A stretch of DNA of 64,000 bases from positions 13,942-77,941 of the forward strand of contig DJEF01000019.1 in NCBI GenBank assembly GCA_002431285.1, given 5' to 3'. Origin of the DNA: Ruminococcaceae bacterium UBA5905 (GTDB lineage Bacteria > Bacillota > Clostridia > Oscillospirales > Acutalibacteraceae). Each line of letters begins with the position of its first letter. Position 1 is the first letter of the stretch. The translations under genes were made by a program, and so were the position numbers. The notes below the pieces were generated by a model. The model was not told the DNA's origin. It did no database searches and saw only the letters and a list, made by a program, of their open reading frames with translations. Below, piece by piece: positions 43,567 through 52,702 of this stretch.

Positions 43567-44463
43567 TTATTCCTTGATCCCGGCGCTGCTCATAGTCTCC
43601 ATGACATTGCGCTGGGAAATGATAAATACGATGATCGGCGGGATCATCAGCAGCACCGTCGCCGCCATCGTGCTGCCGGAGCGGGCGATGCCGCCCGCCG
43701 CGATGGTGGACATCACCTGGGGCAACGTCTTGAGGGATTCGCTGAAAATGGTGCCGCCGGGGATGATCGACCACATATCCCGGAAAGAAAACAGCATCAG
43801 CGTCATCCACGCCGGCTTGACCAGCGGCATCACCAGCCGCCAGAACATGGTCGTCTCCCGGGCGCCGTCGATATACGCCGCCTCCAGCAGCACATCCGGA
43901 ATGCTGGCATCCATATACTGCTTCATCAGAAAGCAGCCCATGCTGGAGGGGATCGCCGGAAGAATATACACGAGGTAGGTGTCGATGATATGCAGCTTGC
44001 TGAATATGTAATACTGGGGGATCGCCAGCGTATAGGCGTTATACAGCAGCGCGAACTGCACGATAAGGAACAGCACGGTACGCCCCCGAATACGGGATTT
44101 GGAAAACACAAACGCCGCCAGAGACGCCGCCAGAATATGCAGCGCCGTGGAGGTTACCGCCACAAACACGCTGTTGAGAAAATACCGGGACAGCGGCACC
44201 CCCAGACTGTTCAGCAGAGACGGCAGCACCCGGAAATTCTCCGTGGTGGGGCGGTTGACAAAAAATGTCGGCGGGAACACCAGCAGCTCATCCAGCGGCT
44301 TGAACGCCGACAACACGCAATAGAGCAGCGGCAGCACCGAAAAAGCGCCCATCAGCACCAGAAAAGCGCCATACAGCACATTTCCGGCGCGGGAGCGGGT
44401 GTAGCGCCGATACTGGGATGCCTGACGCACCGCCACCGGCTTACGCAGTTTCAACTGTATCAC
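43567..44463 (-). CDS. Carbohydrate ABC transporter permease, MalG type (transporter 1)
   Basis: The 298-residue protein has six spans and the EAA loop DVLLEAAYIDGARETTMFWRLVMP. It is a close paralogue of the partial permease starting at 63370 (shared SFKPIDELLIFPPTFFV-like segment). It starts 10 bases after its MalF-type partner ends. Confidence 0.94.
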   Translation of the reverse strand: MIQLKLRKPVAVRQASQYRRYTRSRAGNVLYGAFLVLMGAFSVLPLLYCVLSAFKPLDELLVFPPTFFVNRPTTENFRVLPSLLNSLGVPLSRYFLNSVFVAVTSTALHILAASLAAFVFSKSRIRGRTVLFLIVQFALLYNAYTLAIPQYYIFSKLHIIDTYLVYILPAIPSSMGCFLMKQYMDASIPDVLLEAAYIDGARETTMFWRLVMPLVKPAWMTLMLFSFRDMWSIIPGGTIFSESLKTLPQVMSTIAAGGIARSGSTMAATVLLMIPPIIVFIISQRNVMETMSSAGIKE

Positions 44464-44473
44464 TCGCTCCGCC

Positions 44474-45394
44474 TCACTTTCCGAACAGCTTTAAGAGATT
44501 GCCCACGATCAGCCGGAAAAACGCCATCATCAGAAACAGCAGCACCGACAGCGCCGCCGCATAGCCCATCTCATAGCGGGTGGCGCCCACATCCGATATG
44601 TAGGAGATGAGCGTATCCACCGAATTATTGACGCTGGGGTAGCCCGCCAGGGCGGTGATGACCGCCCCCACCGAAAACATCGCCTGGATCTGCATCACCG
44701 CGCCGAACAGCAGAATGCTCTTCATGGAGGGCAGCGTCAGATACCACAGCTCATGCCACCGGGAACGGATGCCGTCGATGGCCCCCGCCTCATAAATATC
44801 TTCGTTGACGTTCTGCAAACCGGACAGGTTGGACAGAAAGGATACGCCCATACTCATCCACAACTGCACCAGCATAATGATGGCGGTGTTGTAGGCCGGG
44901 TCCTTCAGCCACTGCACCGGGTCGGTGATGATGCCCAGCGACAGCAGCGCACTGTTGAGATAGCCATAGCTATCGCCGTTGAACGCCACCTGCCAGATCA
45001 GGTAGGCGGTGCCGCCCACCAGAGACGGCGTGTAAAACAGAAATGCCAGTATCCCCCGCACCAGCGGCGGAAACTCATTGATGAGCCACGCCAGCAAAAA
45101 CGCCAGTATGAATCCCAGCGGCCCGGTGATGACGGCAAATTTCAGCGTATTCAGCAGCACCGTCAGCAAAATGCCGTCGGAGGCAAACATCCGGGAATAG
45201 TTCTCCAGCCCCACAAACAGCGGACGGGAGATCATATCGTAATCGGTAAAACTCAACACCACCGAGGTCAGCACCGGCAGCACCGTAAAGAGGAAAAACA
45301 GCCCCATAAACGGCAGCAGCATCCAGTAGAAGATAGGGCCGGTCAGCAACCCCCGTCCCCGGGAGAGCCGAAACCGCCTGTCAGCGATTTTCAT
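44474..45394 (-). CDS. Carbohydrate ABC transporter permease, MalF type (transporter 1)
   Basis: The protein of about 306 residues has six spans and the EAA loop EDIYEAGAIDGIRSRWHELWYLTLP. It overlaps the end of the binding-protein gene. The ATG at 45394 gives a usual-length N-terminus; an ATG at 45424 is in frame and would add ten residues, and neither has a strong ribosome site, so coupling to the upstream gene is likely. It is highly similar to the permease at 62446-63360. Confidence 0.92.
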   Translation of the reverse strand: MKIADRRFRLSRGRGLLTGPIFYWMLLPFMGLFFLFTVLPVLTSVVLSFTDYDMISRPLFVGLENYSRMFASDGILLTVLLNTLKFAVITGPLGFILAFLLAWLINEFPPLVRGILAFLFYTPSLVGGTAYLIWQVAFNGDSYGYLNSALLSLGIITDPVQWLKDPAYNTAIIMLVQLWMSMGVSFLSNLSGLQNVNEDIYEAGAIDGIRSRWHELWYLTLPSMKSILLFGAVMQIQAMFSVGAVITALAGYPSVNNSVDTLISYISDVGATRYEMGYAAALSVLLFLMMAFFRLIVGNLLKLFGK

Positions 45395-48209
45395 ACTGCG
45401 CCCGCTTTCTTGCGATCTCTTCATCGGCTTCTTTCCCCCACTTCAGCAGCATATCCTTGCCGCTCATATTGGAATTGGCTACGTTGTAAAATGCCATATC
45501 AATGGAACGGGACACTTGATACCCGCCGGGCAGTTCCGGCAGCTCCTCCACCTGCTCCCAGGCGCTACGGATGCCCTCCAGCTTATCCGCGTCCCACGCC
45601 ATATTGTCCAGCGCCGCCCGGTTGGACACCGCCACCCGGGCGGTGGGACCGAGGATAGACTCCAGATTGGTGGAATAGGCCGCCTGCGTATCCGCATCCG
45701 TCCACCATTTAAGGAATTGCCACGCGCCGTCGGGGTTGGCGGCAATGTTCAATATGGAGCAGCCGGTGCCGCCTCCTGCCGAGGTGCGGCGAATGGAGCC
45801 GTCCTCCTGCCGCACGCCGGGGATGGCAGTCATCCCCCACACTCCGTCCAGCTCCGCCGCCTCGGATTCCAGCGTCACCGCCAAGGTGTAGGCGCTGATG
45901 CCCAAGGGGCTAACGCCGGAGCGGAACCGGTTATAAAAATTCATAGAGATCGGCACCTTCAGCCGGGTATAATAGTCCGTCCATTCATTGAATACCCGCA
46001 GCACCGGCGCACTGGTCAGGGTGGTGGCATCCTCCGCCTCGGTATACAGAGCGATCCGGTTTTGCAGCAGCAGGCTGGGCAGCAGGCTCAGCGCACCGGC
46101 GCCCACGCCGGTCTGTCCGTTATCCGTGATCTGGGTATAGGGCATCCCCACGCTCAGATTCTTATGCGCCAGCACCTTGGCGGCCTCAAAATATTCGTCC
46201 CAGGTGGTGGGAACGCTCAAATTCAGCTTTTCCAGCACATCCTGCCGATAAAACAGCATAAAGAAGGTCTGGGTATCCGGCAGCGCATACAGCTTGCCTT
46301 TATAGTAGTACGGCGTGGCGGCGCCGGGGGCAAACCGGCTCAGCACCTCGTCGCAATCCTCGAACCGGGACAGATCCCGCAGGGCGCCCCGCATGGCCAG
46401 ATTGACCGGCTCGGTGCGGCTCTGCTGCAGGACGCAATCCGGTCCCGCCCCGGCAAGGATCGCCTGCACGATGCTGGCGTTCACCATCTGCACCCGCACA
46501 TGGATGCCGGTTTTTTCCGTGAAATCGGAGCGAATGAGAGAATTCAGCACCTTCACCTGATCCCGGCCCCAGTTCACCCACAGGGTCACAGTCTGATCGT
46601 CCTCCTGCCGGGTACGGGTATAATCCCCCCGGAACGAAGCGGCAAACCGCTTTGCGGAGAACGTCACCCGCTCCAGCAGCGAGCCGAACCGGTAGGCGTT
46701 GGAGAACGCCTGCGCATCCGTGGGAGATGCCAGGATCAGCCGGTCGATATCCAGCGGCATATCCTCCATCTCGCTGACACACTCGCTGAGACTGCTGTAA
46801 TTGGTGTAATAGTTGGATTTATAGCGGGTAGCGGAAAACCGGTTATCCAGCATCTGCCGGATCACCCGCGCCATATTCCGCACCACCGATTCATAGGAGC
46901 CGCCCTTGCCGCCGGAGATGGAGCGCATGGTCTGCTCGATGTCCGTCAGCTCCTCCAGACACCATTCCAGCGAGGTGTCCAGCTCCGGAATGGAATCGAA
47001 CAGGTCATAATCCCGGCTGATATCCACCGTCTCGCCGATGAGCATGGTCATGTCCAGATAGATGTCCCCCAGCCGGGCGATCACCATCTCCAGCCGTTGC
47101 CGGACGGCGGCATATTCCCCCAGCGTCACCGTCATGGACACGGTATGGGTCCCCGCCGTCAGCCACAGGGCATAGGGCGTGCCGGTCTCATCCGCCAGCG
47201 CCCGCTTTTCCCAGCCTGTGGTATAGGGGAACGCCATCCGCTCCGCCTGGGCGAACGGCGCCGCCCCGTCGATGGCGATGCTCCGATAGCTGCTGTAATG
47301 CACCACCGTATTCTGCCGATAGGAGAAACCCAGCGCATAATAGCCGTCGGTCGGCACCTCGATCTGCCACGCAATGGTCTCGCCCGCCTGTTTCCAGTTG
47401 GTGCCGCCGATATAGTTGATGCGGCTCACCGACGCATCCGCCGGGGACACCAGCGGACTGTCGGAATCGGACTGCGGGATCAGCCAATAGCTGTTCTTCC
47501 ACAGCGCCCGTTCCCCCTCAAAGGTCAACGGCTCCCCCGTGTATGTAGGACGGGACACGTCCGGCCGGGTATACTCTGCCGCCCGCGAGGGCGCTCGCAG
47601 GGCCAGCTTTTCCAGTCGCAGCGCCGTCCCCCGGGCGGCCGTCAATGTGACCGTATGCTCCCCGGCCGTCAGAAATAAGGCATACGGGGTATCCTCATGC
47701 CGGGGCGCAGCATAGGCGGAGACCGTCTCCTCATAAAGCCGCTGCGCCGGAGAAAACTCGTTGCCGGTATCGTCGGTACGAATGGTTGTGTCGTCCTGCC
47801 AGAATTTCGGGAAGGTCAAACTGCCCATCTCGGCGAAAGGAAACGCCCCGTCCACCTGCACCGCCAGCGAAAGCTCCCCGGGGGTCGCGTCCGCCACCCG
47901 GTAGGTCAGCTCCAGCCGATACAGCCCCTCCTGGGGCACCGCCACCGTCGCCGTCCGACCGCCTTCCTCCGCCGTCAGTTCCCAGCCGCAGGCCGTCTCC
48001 GCATCCTTTTCGGCCGGCACGGCTTCCTCATGCGCCGCCGCATACGCCGCATATCCGTCCGGCGCAGCGCCGATTCCGGACAGGCTCTCCGCAGCGGCCG
48101 GCTCCACCCGTGCGGCAGACGCCGTCTCTGCCAGCGCCGTCGGCCGACCGGAAAGGAGCAGCGACAGGCACAGCACTGTCGCAAGAATGGCTCCTGCCCA
48201 TCGTTTCAT
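45381..48209 (-). CDS. Solute-binding protein fused to two N-terminal carbohydrate-binding-like domains (transporter 1)
   Basis: The protein of about 942 residues has a signal peptide ending ALAETASA but no lipobox cysteine. It carries two beta-sandwich domains (about 60-205 and 225-365, each with VDGAxPFAE and LTAGEHT/LTAGTHT strands, as in CBM35/CBM6-like folds) and an alpha-helical region (370-530). A full family 1 sugar-binding domain (541-942; LWVNWGRDQ, RTEPVNLAMRGALRDLSRFED, YALPDTQTF) completes it. Ordinary Gram-positive binding proteins are lipoproteins of about 450 residues, so both fusion and lack of lipid anchor are unusual. A paralogue lies at 59559-62432. It is the first gene after the promoter with the TTAACGTTAA box. 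The ATG at 48209 is preferred; 48221 is an alternative. Confidence 0.9.
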   Translation of the reverse strand: MKRWAGAILATVLCLSLLLSGRPTALAETASAARVEPAAAESLSGIGAAPDGYAAYAAAHEEAVPAEKDAETACGWELTAEEGGRTATVAVPQEGLYRLELTYRVADATPGELSLAVQVDGAFPFAEMGSLTFPKFWQDDTTIRTDDTGNEFSPAQRLYEETVSAYAAPRHEDTPYALFLTAGEHTVTLTAARGTALRLEKLALRAPSRAAEYTRPDVSRPTYTGEPLTFEGERALWKNSYWLIPQSDSDSPLVSPADASVSRINYIGGTNWKQAGETIAWQIEVPTDGYYALGFSYRQNTVVHYSSYRSIAIDGAAPFAQAERMAFPYTTGWEKRALADETGTPYALWLTAGTHTVSMTVTLGEYAAVRQRLEMVIARLGDIYLDMTMLIGETVDISRDYDLFDSIPELDTSLEWCLEELTDIEQTMRSISGGKGGSYESVVRNMARVIRQMLDNRFSATRYKSNYYTNYSSLSECVSEMEDMPLDIDRLILASPTDAQAFSNAYRFGSLLERVTFSAKRFAASFRGDYTRTRQEDDQTVTLWVNWGRDQVKVLNSLIRSDFTEKTGIHVRVQMVNASIVQAILAGAGPDCVLQQSRTEPVNLAMRGALRDLSRFEDCDEVLSRFAPGAATPYYYKGKLYALPDTQTFFMLFYRQDVLEKLNLSVPTTWDEYFEAAKVLAHKNLSVGMPYTQITDNGQTGVGAGALSLLPSLLLQNRIALYTEAEDATTLTSAPVLRVFNEWTDYYTRLKVPISMNFYNRFRSGVSPLGISAYTLAVTLESEAAELDGVWGMTAIPGVRQEDGSIRRTSAGGGTGCSILNIAANPDGAWQFLKWWTDADTQAAYSTNLESILGPTARVAVSNRAALDNMAWDADKLEGIRSAWEQVEELPELPGGYQVSRSIDMAFYNVANSNMSGKDMLLKWGKEADEEIARKRAQYENR

Positions 48210-48338
48210 CGCACAAATCATCCTTTCCGATCACGGTCCGGCTCCCTCCGATGAGGGGCCGTCACAAGGTTTCACGGCGCTGTATGAACGCCGACAAAGG
48301 CCGTCAAAACTAAAAAGCGTGGCGGATATCACGCCCTT

Positions 48339-48367
48339 ATTGTATGTTATTTTAACGTTAATGTCAA
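48339..48367 (-). promoter_or_regulatory. Promoter of the 22-kb minus-strand transporter run
   Basis: On the minus strand TTGACA (48367-48362) and TACAAT (48344-48339) are 17 bases apart, and the operator TTAACGTTAA fills the first part of the spacer. The leader to the start codon is about 125 bases. Confidence 0.87.
48352..48361. promoter_or_regulatory. LacI-type operator, TTAACGTTAA
   Basis: The third exact copy of the decamer, here between the -35 and -10 boxes instead of after the -10, a position that would directly exclude RNA polymerase. Confidence 0.8.
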
Positions 48368-48674
48368 TACCCTATTTTTATTTTTTTGTTAAATTCTGTA
48401 CATTTACTTTCGACCAAAACCAGCCATCCGAGGGACGGTGCACGGAGCAGATCCAGCCGCTTTTGCAGGCGGAACCGCAGCGGCTCTCACCGACCGCGCA
48501 GGCGCTCCAGACAGCGCAAAACCGCGGCAAAACTGCGAAAAAACCGCGGCAACCCGGCGCAGATCCGCCGTCTGCCCGGCCGGTGTCTTTCCTCGTGCAT
48601 CACCCACCAAAACGCGTACGCGCCCGGCCGACCGCCGACAGAGATCGTCACCGCAAACGCATATTGCGTGTGTA
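48368..48674. other. Intergenic region between divergent operons
   Basis: An AT-rich part (48368-48420) upstream of the transporter promoter is followed by GC-rich DNA. I see no gene, RNA or repeat here. Short frames are low-complexity. Confidence 0.45.
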
Positions 48675-48703
48675 TTGACACGCCATTTCGTTTGTGTTAC
48701 GAT
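48675..48703 (+). promoter_or_regulatory. Promoter of the GpsA-like gene
   Basis: TTGACA (48675-48680) and TACGAT (48698-48703) are 17 bases apart, about 70 bases before the start codon. No TTAACGTTAA box is present. Confidence 0.75.
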
Positions 48704-48780
48704 GAAAAATGTCGTCGGCCGCGTTTGCCGGCCGACGGCATATCGACTAAACCATACAATGCGAAGGGACGGAACGCAAC

Positions 48781-49794
48781 ATGAAAATTATGATCATCGG
48801 CGCCGGCATGATGGGATCGGCCATGGCAATCCCCGCGCTGGACAACGGCCATTCTGTGGTGCTGGTAGGCACACCGCTGGATACGGAGATCATCGACGGC
48901 CTGAAAAAGACCGGCCACCACAAGACTCTCAAGCGGGAACTGACGGGCGACATCACCTACCGGCAATTTGACGAAATCGCCGGGCAGACCCCGGATTGCG
49001 ACATCCTGATCTCCGGCGTGTCCAGCTTCGGGGTGGAGTGGTTCGCTGCCAATGTGATCCCCCATCTGAAAAGCGGGCAAAAGGTGCTGGCCATCACGAA
49101 GGGGCTCCACACGGATGCGGACGGCGCGCTGATCCCCTTCCCGCTGTGGTTCTCCGCGCTGCGCCCCGACGTATCCTTTAACGCCGTGGGCGGCCCCTGC
49201 ATCAGCTTTGAGCTGGCGGACCGCATCCACACCGAGGTGGCGTTCTGCGGCAAGGACAAGGAAACCCTGACATTTCTGCGGGATGCCTTCGCCACGGCGT
49301 ATTATCACATTTCCATCACCGACGATATCCGGGGCATCGAAACGGCGGTGGCGCTGAAAAACGCCTATGCCATGGCGGTAAGTCTGGCCATCGGCGCCTA
49401 TACGAAAAACGACCCCGCCCTGCCGGAAAAATACAACGCGCAGGCCGGACTGTTCTACGAAGCCTCCCGGGAGATGCAGCAGATCATCGCCCTCCTGGGC
49501 GGACGGAATGACGCGCTGCTGTTCGGCGTGGGCGACCTGTATGTGACCGTATTCGGCGGGCGCACCCGGCGGCTGGGGGTGCTCCTCGGCGCCGGAGCCA
49601 AATTCACCGAGGCGCAGGAGATCCTCAAGGGTGTCACGCTGGAATCGGTGGCGATCATCCGGGTGCTGGGAACCTATTTGGGGGATCGGCTCCCGCAGTT
49701 CCCGCTGATGGAGCACATCTATCGCCGCATCACGGAAAACACACTCCCGGAGATCCCCTGGGACGCCATGCGGTGCGATTCCTTTGAAGCCTGA
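48781..49794 (+). CDS. NAD(P)-dependent glycerol-3-phosphate dehydrogenase-like protein
   Basis: The 337-residue cytoplasmic protein has an N-terminal Rossmann motif GAGMMGSA and the GpsA-type core: ITKGLH, NAVGGPCISFELADRI, and GIETAVALKNAYAMAVSLAIG with the conserved Lys. A family relative may reduce another sugar-derived ketone, since essential GpsA is usually encoded with phospholipid genes. AAGGGACGG lies upstream of the ATG. It is alone between its promoter and a terminator. Confidence 0.82.
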   Translation: MKIMIIGAGMMGSAMAIPALDNGHSVVLVGTPLDTEIIDGLKKTGHHKTLKRELTGDITYRQFDEIAGQTPDCDILISGVSSFGVEWFAANVIPHLKSGQKVLAITKGLHTDADGALIPFPLWFSALRPDVSFNAVGGPCISFELADRIHTEVAFCGKDKETLTFLRDAFATAYYHISITDDIRGIETAVALKNAYAMAVSLAIGAYTKNDPALPEKYNAQAGLFYEASREMQQIIALLGGRNDALLFGVGDLYVTVFGGRTRRLGVLLGAGAKFTEAQEILKGVTLESVAIIRVLGTYLGDRLPQFPLMEHIYRRITENTLPEIPWDAMRCDSFEA

Positions 49795-49824
49795 TTTCCG
49801 GGAATGACCCATGAGACCGCAAAG

Positions 49825-49852
49825 CGGCCGGCAGATAAGCCGGCCGTTTTTT
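49825..49852 (+). terminator. Terminator of the GpsA-like gene
   Basis: CGGCCGGC (49825-49832) pairs with GCCGGCCG (49839-49846) around AGATAA and is followed by six Ts. Confidence 0.9.
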
Positions 49853-49953
49853 GTTGGCCGCTTTTTGGCTGGCCGCGACACGCAGCAGGGCCTTGCCCCG
49901 GTAGGCAATACGTTCACTTGCCGCCGGACCGCCGAGCGCAGCCGACAGCGGCA

Positions 49954-50018
49954 TTTTAATTTTTCACATTTTCGCGACAATAATCTACATTGTCCCGCGC
50001 CGGTATCTATGCTATAAT
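49954..50018 (+). promoter_or_regulatory. Promoter with paired ACATT repeats, upstream of the metallophosphoesterase gene
   Basis: TTTTAATTTTTCACATT (49954-49970) is followed 21 bases on by a second ACATT copy (CACATT at 49965, TACATT at 49986). The -35-like TTGTCC (49990-49995) and TATAAT (50013-50018) have a 17-base spacer. The whole arrangement, including TATGCTATAATT and the 36-base distance from the T-rich start to the -35, is repeated at 54756-54820. This suggests a shared activator binding two same-face sites. Confidence 0.75.
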
Positions 50019-50071
50019 TGCGACATACAAACGGGATAAAATCGGGACAATTGCCGAAAAGAGGGACAAAT

Positions 50072-51235
50072 ATGGCGCATACCATCCGAGAACGGTTTGC
50101 ACAGATCGGCGGACAGCTCCGCACGGTGGGCGCGGGGGCGGTCAGCTATGTATTCTTCGCCGACGCGCATTTGGACGAATATTTGCGCAAGGATGCCGCC
50201 GGTGCGCTGCGGGTATACGAGGACGACAGCACCGTAGAGCGGCGGATCGCCCGGTTCATGAGCCATCTGGAAGAAGCGGTGCATTTCGCCAACGATACTC
50301 CGGAGATCGACTTCGTGACCATGGGCGGCGATATGCTGAACGCATACAGCATCCGGGGCAAGCAGGCGGTGCTGGACACTCTCAACCGGGCACTGTCGCC
50401 GCTGCAAAGCTGCCGCAAGCCGGTGGTGTTCGCCTTCGGCAATCACGACGACAACGGCTTCCAGACCCTCAACCCGGACATCCCCGCCCTGCGCCCCGAG
50501 TGGCTCATCAGCGATATGGACTGGCGGGATCGGGTGCTGGACCGCTATCCCGGCGCCGAAAGCCGGGTGCACGACGAGCGCTATCCGTACTCAAAGTATT
50601 TCTACATGGATCTGCCCGACAAGCATACCCGCATTGTGGTGCTGGATACCATGGATATGCGCAAGCCCTTTGACGCGGCCGGCACCGTGACGGACATGAC
50701 CAACCGGCTCCCCCGTTTCTGGTACACCGACCAGCAGCTGGACTGGCTATGCCGCCGGGCTCTGCGTGCGCCGGACGGCTGGGATTATGTTCTCATCTCC
50801 CACATGGGCATCCAGTCGGATACCAGCGATAACTGCCGCAACGGAGACAGGCTCCGGGCGGTGCTGCAAGCCTTTCAGCACCGAGGCACGGTTTCACTGG
50901 CCTATACCGACATGGACGGAACCCCCGCGGCCATCGAGGCGGACTTCAGCCCGCTCCGGGAGAGCAGGCTGTTGCTCTATCATTTCGGCCATCAGCACGC
51001 GGAGCTGGTGCATTACAGCCCGGACATCGACCTGTGGCAGGTGGCGACAGGCTGCGAAAACGCCTGGGGCGGATGCGGCGATGCCGCCGGGGACAAGAGC
51101 CTGCCCTGGGTATACATGACCGACCGCACCGAGGGGACGGAACGGGAGACCTGCTTCGACGTATTCTCCGTCCACCGGGAGGTGGGATACAAATTCAATG
51201 TGGGGCCGGGCCAGGACGCCGTGATGAAGCGGTGA
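50072..51235 (+). CDS. Calcineurin-like metallophosphoesterase
   Basis: The 387-residue cytoplasmic protein has the full two-metal motif set: DAH (Asp31, His33), GGD (Asp87), GNHDD (Asn124, His125), LISH and GHQH. The family hydrolyses phosphomono- or diesters; the substrate cannot be told. The ATG at 50072 follows AGAGGGAC; an upstream in-frame ATG at 50018 would overlap the -10 box and is rejected. It heads a unit of metallophosphoesterase, GH30 and PHP protein genes, hinting that phosphorylated sugars may be processed. Confidence 0.88.
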   Translation: MAHTIRERFAQIGGQLRTVGAGAVSYVFFADAHLDEYLRKDAAGALRVYEDDSTVERRIARFMSHLEEAVHFANDTPEIDFVTMGGDMLNAYSIRGKQAVLDTLNRALSPLQSCRKPVVFAFGNHDDNGFQTLNPDIPALRPEWLISDMDWRDRVLDRYPGAESRVHDERYPYSKYFYMDLPDKHTRIVVLDTMDMRKPFDAAGTVTDMTNRLPRFWYTDQQLDWLCRRALRAPDGWDYVLISHMGIQSDTSDNCRNGDRLRAVLQAFQHRGTVSLAYTDMDGTPAAIEADFSPLRESRLLLYHFGHQHAELVHYSPDIDLWQVATGCENAWGGCGDAAGDKSLPWVYMTDRTEGTERETCFDVFSVHREVGYKFNVGPGQDAVMKR

Positions 51236-51324
51236 GGGCCGCCGACCCATCGGGCTATCGACTGCGCCCCTTGCGGGGCGCGCGGGATGCAAGAGCCAAA
51301 AACAGTTTCAGCGGAGGGATCGCA

Positions 51325-52689
51325 TTGAAAACCTTGACAAGGATCGAAACCTGCCCCGGAGAGGGCATCTACCGGCGGAGCGAAACGGTGGAAATGAACG
51401 ATTTCCCCGCCAATACCGAATGGGGCATCGTCAACGTATACGACGACGTGCAGTATCAGGAGGTGCTGGGCTTCGGCGGCGCTTTCACGGAATCCTCCGC
51501 CTATCTGTATGCGCAGCTGAGCGAGGCGGATAAGCGGCGGTTTCTGGAGCTGTATTTCAGCCGGGATACCGGCATCGGCTACAATTTCGGCCGCTGCCAC
51601 ATCAATTCCTGTGATTTCTCCCTGGGAGTCTATGCCTCGGTGGAGGAGGGCGACCGGACGCTGGATTCCTTTCAGCTGGACCGGGAAAAGCGCTATATTC
51701 TGCCGTTCCTGAAGGATGCGCTGGCCCGCTGTCCGGAGGAGCTGGTGCTGTTCGCCTCCCCGTGGAGTCCGCCGGCCTACATGAAGGACAATCGGGATAT
51801 GCTCCACGGCGGCAAGCTGCTGGAGGAATATAAGCACGTGTGGGCGCACTACTACGCCCGCTATATCCGGGCCATGGCCGCCCAGGGGGTGACGATCCGC
51901 GCCGTTTCCGTCCAGAACGAGCCGAATGCCGTCCAAACCTGGGAGAGCTGCAATTATTCCGCTCAAGAGGAGGCGGATTTCATCGACCGGTATCTCATCG
52001 ACGCGCTGGACGCGGAGGGGCTGGGCGACGTGCGGATCCTGATCTGGGATCACAACAAAGAGAGCGTCTATGACCGGGCAAAAGCCGTTCTAAGCAACCC
52101 GCGGGTCAACGAGCGGGTATGGGCGGTATCCCACCACTGGTATTCCGGCGACCATTTCGAGGGGCTGGGGCTGGTGCATGAGCAGCTGCACAAGCCCCTC
52201 ATCTGCGGCGAATTCTGCGGGCCGATCACCGAGGACGTGAACGCGCTGGCAGAAAAATACGGCGTGGAGATCTGCGAAAACTTCAACCACTTTGACATCG
52301 CCTCCTGCGACTGGAATCTGCTGCTGGACCAGAACGGCGGGCCCTACCACAACCGCACCCAGAAAACCGAGGGCGACCTGTTCGAGAACAAGGAGGACGG
52401 CTGCTATGCGCCGATCCTGTACGACACCGACCGGGGCGAGCTGGTGGTGACCCCCATCTATCACTATATCGGCCACTTCTCCCAATATGTGCAGCGGGGC
52501 GCCCGGCGGGTGGCGACCACCAAACACAGCCGGGAACTGTACACCTGCGCATTCGTCAACCCGGACGGCAGCCGGGTGTGCGTGGTGGTCAACACCTCCG
52601 ACAAGCCGCAGTTCGCCACCCTGCGCTATCACGGCGGCTGCACGAAAAATGTGATGAAACCCCATTCCATTATGACACTGGTATTTTAG
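51325..52689 (+). CDS. GH30 family glycosidase (glucosylceramidase/beta-1,6-glycanase type)
   Basis: The 454-residue protein lacks a signal peptide. It has a (beta/alpha)8 barrel with acid/base Glu199 in VQNEPNAVQTWESC and nucleophile Glu296 in ICGEFCGP, plus the side beta-domain ending KPHSIMTLVF. The LxFGGAFTES segment matches the family opening. Members cleave beta-1,6-glucan, beta-1,6-galactan or glucosyl/xylosyl links. The TTG at 51325 is taken as start: GCGGAGGGA is 6 bases upstream, and longer readings overlap the previous gene without family similarity. It follows the metallophosphoesterase by 89 bases. Confidence 0.92.
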   Translation: MKTLTRIETCPGEGIYRRSETVEMNDFPANTEWGIVNVYDDVQYQEVLGFGGAFTESSAYLYAQLSEADKRRFLELYFSRDTGIGYNFGRCHINSCDFSLGVYASVEEGDRTLDSFQLDREKRYILPFLKDALARCPEELVLFASPWSPPAYMKDNRDMLHGGKLLEEYKHVWAHYYARYIRAMAAQGVTIRAVSVQNEPNAVQTWESCNYSAQEEADFIDRYLIDALDAEGLGDVRILIWDHNKESVYDRAKAVLSNPRVNERVWAVSHHWYSGDHFEGLGLVHEQLHKPLICGEFCGPITEDVNALAEKYGVEICENFNHFDIASCDWNLLLDQNGGPYHNRTQKTEGDLFENKEDGCYAPILYDTDRGELVVTPIYHYIGHFSQYVQRGARRVATTKHSRELYTCAFVNPDGSRVCVVVNTSDKPQFATLRYHGGCTKNVMKPHSIMTLVF

Positions 52690-52702
52690 GAGTTGATGCG
52701 AT

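Noticed and set aside
41247-43577. A 776-codon plus-strand frame opposite the NHL-Yip1 gene
   Set aside because: Shadow frame with His/Gln/Arg-rich composition and no start signal.
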